From assembly GCF_000332095.2 (NCBI RefSeq), contig NZ_KI913949.1:3075715-3139714 (forward strand): a stretch of 64,000 nt of DNA, in the 5' to 3' direction. Below, piece after piece: positions 60,083 to 64,000 of the stretch (position 1 is its first letter; the number at the start of each line of letters is the position of its first letter). The position numbers and the translations under genes were made by a program. Below the pieces are notes generated by a model that searched no databases, was not told the origin of the DNA, and worked only from the letters and a program-made list of their open reading frames with translations. This stretch comes from Leptolyngbya sp. PCC 6406. Lineage in GTDB: Bacteria; Cyanobacteriota; Cyanobacteriia; Phormidesmidales; Phormidesmidaceae.

Positions 60083-61852
60083 TCACCCCATCACCCCATC
60101 ACCCTCACTCCCCCACTCCCCCACTCCCCCACTCCCCACCAACGCCAACTTCCCCCCCCCCGACTGCCGCACTGGAATCTCAATAGTGAAGGTGGTACCA
60201 GTACCTGGTTCAGAGGTGCAGTGAAGCTGGCCATGGTGGCGGTCCACAACAATTTGGTAGCTGATGGCGAGCCCCAGCCCGGTTCCCTTGCCCACGGGTT
60301 TTGTGGTGAAGAAAGGATCAAAGAGGCGAGATTGGGCCTCTGGAGAGATGCCGCCGCCGTTGTCGTGGATGGTGATGTGGGCGTAGTCACCGTGACGTTC
60401 GGTGCAAATGGTGATGACGGGAGGAGCTATCTGGGGTTCAGTGTCCAGAGCATCAATGGCATTGCCCAAGATATTCATAAAGACCTGATTGAGCTGTCCG
60501 GCATAGCATTCCACCTTGGGCAAGTCACCGTAGTGCTTTTCAACTGCGATGGTCGTCGACCGACCTCTGGCCATCGCGGCCCCGTTGACAGGATTTTTGA
60601 GCCGACTGTTGAGAATCATCAGAGTACTATCGATGCCCTCATGGATATCCACCGCCTTCACATCAGACTCATCCAGGCGGGAGAAATTCCGTAGGGACTG
60701 AACAATAGTGCGAATACGATCGGCCCCCAGACGCATGGAATCAAGCACCTTGGGAAAATCGGTCATGACGAAATTCAGATCCAGATCTGAATCTGGGTCC
60801 GTAGCCTCAGCCTGAAAATCCTTTGAGAGAAGTTGGAGTTGGGTTTGGTTATGGGCAACTAGGGCCATCAAACTTTTGGCATAGTCTTCGGCGTAGTTGA
60901 TATTGCAGGCAATAAAGCTGACGGGATTATTAATTTCATGGGCCACCCCTGCGACCAACTGTCCCAAACTCGACATTTTTTCATGCTGGATCAGTTGAGT
61001 CTGGGTGCTTTGCAATTCTGCCAAAGCATCCTCTAGCTGACCAATAAAGATTTGAATATCCATGGCCATACTTTGCATTGTGGTCGCTAGTAGACCAATT
61101 TCATCCTTGCTGGTAATCGAAACCGTGGAGGAAAAATTTCGATTGGCAAGGCGTTGAGCATAGTCCGTGAGCTGATTTAGAGGTTGGGAAATACGCCGCA
61201 CCATGAAATAGGTGGCCACAATACTGAGGATAAAAAGCCCCAACATAACCCGAAATTGAATCGAAGCAGCAGCTCGAATCTGGTGAATCATCCGCACCTG
61301 ATCCATCCCGACATAGACGTAACCCAGATCTCCACCTTGGATAGGCAAAGATAGGTTGATGACATAGCCCACTTCTGGAAGCAGCATGTAATCGATACCA
61401 ACGCCGCCTTCGGTGTTTTCAAAATTGGGAGAATGGACAAAGCGCCGCAGCTTAGGATCAATGCCCTCAACATTACGGTTGGCCTGAGGCTTAAATCGAG
61501 GCCGTTGGAAGGCTTCAGGAATACCCTGTTCAAAGGTATGGCCCAGAATTTCCCCCTCTGGGGTAGTGACAAAGACATAGGCCACCCCCTGGAGGTCCCG
61601 AAACTCGTCCAAGAGATCCGGCAAAATCTCCAGGGAATCTGTTTCTAGCAGGTTAGCGCTGGCCCCGGCAATGCTGCGAGCAACGGCGCTGCCCCGGCTA
61701 CTGTATTCCCCCGCCAGGTACCAGCGGAGGCTGTAGGCGGAGGTAATCGAGAGGGTGCCGACCACTAGCCCAAAGAGTAGGGTCTGACCCATCAGAGTTT
61801 TGCGAAATAGACTAGAAAGCTTCATGGGGGATGCGCTACCGTGATCGTCCAA
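60083..61852 (-). CDS. membrane sensor histidine kinase
   Basis: A 589-residue protein (a later start at residue 10, MKLSSLFRKTLMG, is likely). Two membrane helices (about 20-43 and 200-222) enclose an extracytoplasmic sensor domain, then HAMP (about 223-275), a coiled coil, the H-box VAGVAHEINNPVSF (H about 312), the N box MNILGNAIDAL, and G boxes DNGGGI and GKGTGLGLA. Between the dimerisation domain and N box it carries an extra AMARGRSTTIA encoded by a palindromic repeat. The last 20 residues (SGGVGEWGSEGDG) come from a low-complexity intergenic tract. No response regulator is adjacent. Confidence 0.9.
   Translation of the reverse strand: MDDHGSASPMKLSSLFRKTLMGQTLLFGLVVGTLSITSAYSLRWYLAGEYSSRGSAVARSIAGASANLLETDSLEILPDLLDEFRDLQGVAYVFVTTPEGEILGHTFEQGIPEAFQRPRFKPQANRNVEGIDPKLRRFVHSPNFENTEGGVGIDYMLLPEVGYVINLSLPIQGGDLGYVYVGMDQVRMIHQIRAAASIQFRVMLGLFILSIVATYFMVRRISQPLNQLTDYAQRLANRNFSSTVSITSKDEIGLLATTMQSMAMDIQIFIGQLEDALAELQSTQTQLIQHEKMSSLGQLVAGVAHEINNPVSFIACNINYAEDYAKSLMALVAHNQTQLQLLSKDFQAEATDPDSDLDLNFVMTDFPKVLDSMRLGADRIRTIVQSLRNFSRLDESDVKAVDIHEGIDSTLMILNSRLKNPVNGAAMARGRSTTIAVEKHYGDLPKVECYAGQLNQVFMNILGNAIDALDTEPQIAPPVITICTERHGDYAHITIHDNGGGISPEAQSRLFDPFFTTKPVGKGTGLGLAISYQIVVDRHHGQLHCTSEPGTGTTFTIEIPVRQSGGGKLALVGSGGVGEWGSEGDGVMG
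60546..60577. repeat. GCGATGG...CCATCGC palindrome inside the histidine kinase gene
   Basis: Arms GCGATGG and CCATCGC enclose TCGTCGACCGACCTCTGG. Translated on the minus strand it yields the AMARGRSTTIA insert without breaking the reading frame. It matches the copies at 12505 and 45227, which are intergenic. Confidence 0.85.
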
Positions 61853-62186
61853 AAGCAGCGCCGATGTTCAATCCCCAGATCCCGAAATCCTCAGGGTAAA
61901 CCATAGACCCGACCGCAGGGTTACAGCCCCAAAGTGGATGATGGCGAGACGGTTAAGAAACCAAGTCTTAGGGATGACAGCGACGGCAATTGCGGTAGTG
62001 CGGCCCGAATTAAGAATCAGTTCAGCAATAGAGGTGAGCCTGACGCCTACCGCAGTATGCCCATTGTTTCTTGGCTTTCTGCCTAGATTCCGGTTAGGTT
62101 GGGCAAAATTACGGGGAATTACTTAGGCAATGCTGCTCTTATGACACTTCTGCCCCACACCTTCCGTCGGTCTTCCGTAGGATTTT
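61853..62186. other. intergenic gap
   Basis: No convincing gene in 334 bases; short open frames lack family resemblance. An inverted AAGAATCAGTTC / GAATTAAGAATC region near 62000 is weak. Confidence 0.5.
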
Positions 62187-63374
62187 CTAGGCCCCAGAGA
62201 GGCGCTGCACTGCTTTGCCCTGGAGACGCTCATGGGTTGCCGCCAAGAGGGCTGGAATGCGAGCAGCATGGGGACTACTGGCCAGAACTGCCGCTAGGTC
62301 TTGGGTCAGTTGGGAAACGGCCTGGGCCTGCTGACCGGGGAACCAGTGGCCCCCGTTACCCAGTAGGTTGTAGCGGGCCTGGGCATAGTCCTCCATGTCA
62401 AAGGCTGTCATTAGGTTGTGTAGCCAGAGGATGATGGGGATATTGATCTGACCGGGGGTTTCTTCTGGAGTGGGAAGGCCCTGTTTCCAGGTGCGGAGCC
62501 AATCCTCGCCGAGGGCCGCGATCGCAGCTTGCTCCAACCGGGCCAGAATTGGCGGCAGGATCTCCTGGGCCTGGGCCAGTAGGGGCAGGGTCTTCAAATG
62601 TTCCTCAAAGTCAGAGGGCCGCGCCGCACCGATACTGAGGGTGTGGACCTGGGGATGGCTGAGGCAAAACAGGTCGTTAAACACCATGGGACTGAGAGGA
62701 GCACACAGGTCCACAAGCTTTTGGGGCGGGTTGTATAAATGGCCTCCCTTGTCCGATGGGCTGATGATGAAAACCCCCATGTCATGGCGAGTGGCATCTG
62801 CGATCGCACTCCAGTTGTCCTGATTGATGTAGTACCAGTGCAGATTCACATAGTCGAACTGGTCCGATGCGATCGCTTGCCGAATGACTCCAATAGGGGC
62901 ATGGGTAGAGAAGCCAATGAAGCGTACCCGGCCCTGGTGCTGAAAACGGTGCGCGACCTCCAAGCAGCCCCCCGGTCGCAGCGTGTAGTCCAGCAGTTCC
63001 GATGTATTTACCCCATGGATACCGAGGAGATCCACCGTCTCCAATCCCAAATTGTCCAAGGACTCCTGAAGATGCCGCTCAAACTCCCGAGGGTTAGCGG
63101 TGGGAGACACCTTGGTCTGCACAATCAGAGTCTCCCGAGGCAGTTGGGGCAAAATGCGTCCCAACTGCACCTCCGAGGTGCCATAGCCCCGCGCCGTTTC
63201 AATATGATTAATGCCCGCCTCTAGGGCACGGTGGATGGTGGCCTCTAGATTCTCCTGGTTCTTCTGGGGAATCTCCTGGGGCGGTACATCCTTCCAGGAA
63301 TGCTGATAGCGCATTCCCCCACAGGAAAAAACGGGCATCTGAAGCTCAGTGCGACCAAAGCGACGGTATTGCAT
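62187..63374 (-). CDS. aldo/keto reductase
   Basis: A 395-residue protein from MQYRRFGRTELQMPVFSCGG (ATG at 63374). The (beta/alpha)8 barrel has the active-site set in HIETARGYGTSE (tyrosine; the usual aspartate is glutamate), IVQTKVSP (lysine) and LLGIHGVN (histidine), then IGFSTHAP and the NADP-binding LSIGAARPSDFEEHL. A C-terminal extension of about 130 residues without the CxxCxxC cluster of the iron-sulfur subgroup follows. The substrate is unknown. A MITE fragment sits right at its 5' end. Confidence 0.85.
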   Translation of the reverse strand: MQYRRFGRTELQMPVFSCGGMRYQHSWKDVPPQEIPQKNQENLEATIHRALEAGINHIETARGYGTSEVQLGRILPQLPRETLIVQTKVSPTANPREFERHLQESLDNLGLETVDLLGIHGVNTSELLDYTLRPGGCLEVAHRFQHQGRVRFIGFSTHAPIGVIRQAIASDQFDYVNLHWYYINQDNWSAIADATRHDMGVFIISPSDKGGHLYNPPQKLVDLCAPLSPMVFNDLFCLSHPQVHTLSIGAARPSDFEEHLKTLPLLAQAQEILPPILARLEQAAIAALGEDWLRTWKQGLPTPEETPGQINIPIILWLHNLMTAFDMEDYAQARYNLLGNGGHWFPGQQAQAVSQLTQDLAAVLASSPHAARIPALLAATHERLQGKAVQRLSGA

Positions 63375-63376
63375 GA

Positions 63377-63450
63377 TGTAGCGGTTCTCACTCGGGTTAA
63401 GTATAGACAAGGGGCTGAAGCCCCTTGTTCGCCGAAGTGTCATTAAAACT
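63377..63450. mobile_element. IS630-type MITE, copy 3 (fragment)
   Basis: The left end TAGCGGTTCTCACTCGGG and the core GGGGCTGAAGCCCC with TTCGCCGAAGTGTCATTAA match the other copies, but the right inverted end is missing. It starts three bases upstream of the aldo/keto reductase ATG, so it replaced or supplies the leader of that gene. Confidence 0.8.
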
Positions 63451-63470
63451 CAAATTTCCCTGACTGAATC

Positions 63471-64000
63471 CTAGCTTCCTAGCCCACAAGCAATGGGATA
63501 GAGGAGGTATTCCAGAAAAAAGAGTTGCCAAATGAATTGGTAAAAGGCCGTGAAGGATAGGGGACATTTGAGGGTGTCCGAGCCTCCGCTCTGATCGGGC
63601 CAAGATACCCGACGACTGCGCCACCAAAACAGCGCCAATATCACGCCATGGGCCACGAGTAAAAATACCCCATTCAGCCCCGGAATCCAGGGAGCGGCTA
63701 GGGCCAGCCCCAGATAACAGGCCGTAAGAATCCAGCGAGCCAGGTTAAACACCCGCTGCTGACCCAGTCGCACTGTGAAGGTGGCAATGTTGTAGCGGAG
63801 GTCGCCCTCTAGGTCAGGAATGTCCTTGAAAATGGCAATCACGATGCTGAACACTAGCACAAAGGCCGTCAGTGCCCAGATTTTTGCCGGAACCACCAAG
63901 GGCAGTCCCAATTGTTCGCTGTAGTGGAGAAATAGCCCCAAATTCACCACCGCCCCCCGCACCGTCAAGATGCAAATAGAGGCCCAAAAGGGAAACCGTT
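63471..64000 (-). CDS. hpt: homogentisate phytyltransferase, C-terminal part
   Basis: The partial frame runs off the right edge. The visible 175 residues read FPFWASICILTVRGAVVNLG, then IFKDIPDLEGDLRYNIAT with the second aspartate-rich motif of UbiA-type prenyltransferases, and four hydrophobic helices to the end. The combination RGAVVNLGLFLHY and KDIPDLEGD is that of homogentisate phytyltransferase, the committed step of tocopherol synthesis. Other UbiA proteins (chlorophyll synthase, MenA) have different motifs. Confidence 0.85.
   Translation of the reverse strand, partial: RFPFWASICILTVRGAVVNLGLFLHYSEQLGLPLVVPAKIWALTAFVLVFSIVIAIFKDIPDLEGDLRYNIATFTVRLGQQRVFNLARWILTACYLGLALAAPWIPGLNGVFLLVAHGVILALFWWRSRRVSWPDQSGGSDTLKCPLSFTAFYQFIWQLFFLEYLLYPIACGLGS

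Overview
The window reads as chromosomal DNA of a cyanobacterium. The palindrome GCGATCGC (HIP1-type) is scattered throughout, and several genes are cyanobacterial hallmarks: ndhS, nblA, a group 2 sigma factor of SigC type, a beta-monoglucosyldiacylglycerol synthase candidate, menB, hemJ, a homogentisate phytyltransferase, DUF4079, DUF2808 and DUF3153 proteins, an EbsA-like protein and an orphan gvpF/gvpL gene. The genus cannot be fixed from this alone.

Layout. 1-4100 is an accessory, mobile-element-rich stretch: the edge of an IS630 copy cut into a PIN toxin gene, its antitoxin, an attC-like site behind a small HNH-nuclease gene cluster, an array of 41-42 bp hairpin repeats, a dead ABC-transporter ATPase gene split by a 224-bp MITE with a 9-bp target duplication, and a complete IS5-family element. 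4100-9620 holds a metabolic pair, 2-oxoglutarate decarboxylase (acetolactate-synthase-like) and succinate-semialdehyde dehydrogenase, which together bypass the missing 2-oxoglutarate dehydrogenase step of the cyanobacterial TCA cycle. A DarT/DarG toxin-antitoxin pair sits between the two enzymes on the same strand. 10.2-15.9 kb carries folB, tsaB, a pentapeptide protein, a WD40 protein with a degenerate kinase domain and a membrane-anchored EEP-family protein. 16-23.5 kb holds two IS110-family elements around recN, an LprI-type lipoprotein, tRNA-Cys and gvpF/L. 23.5-43 kb is mostly housekeeping (murG, ndhS, hemJ, menB, nblA, xseAB, recA, sigC) with a tandem pair of near-identical small RNA candidates at 28.1-28.5 kb. 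43-57.4 kb has envelope and storage genes (phosphodiester glycosidase, glycolipid synthase, rnpB, glgP) and a DUF1611/dipeptide-epimerase pair. 57.4-58.4 kb is a graveyard: a DUF5615/DUF433 toxin-antitoxin pair killed by a MITE and truncation, and a broken Uma2 gene. 58.5-64 kb ends with a PepSY-type membrane protein, a DUF3153 lipoprotein, a histidine kinase carrying an in-frame palindrome, an aldo/keto reductase and the 3' part of a homogentisate phytyltransferase gene.

The strongest items for follow-up are the hairpin array beside the HNH cluster and attC-like site (a candidate undescribed system, function unknown), the twin small-RNA genes, the DarTG module inside the TCA-bypass gene pair, the candidate bridge RNA of the IS110 element, the IS630-type MITE family that has landed in a toxin-antitoxin gene, and the palindromic repeat that has entered a histidine kinase gene without breaking its frame. 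All functional statements are from reading the sequence and recalled family knowledge; no search was run.
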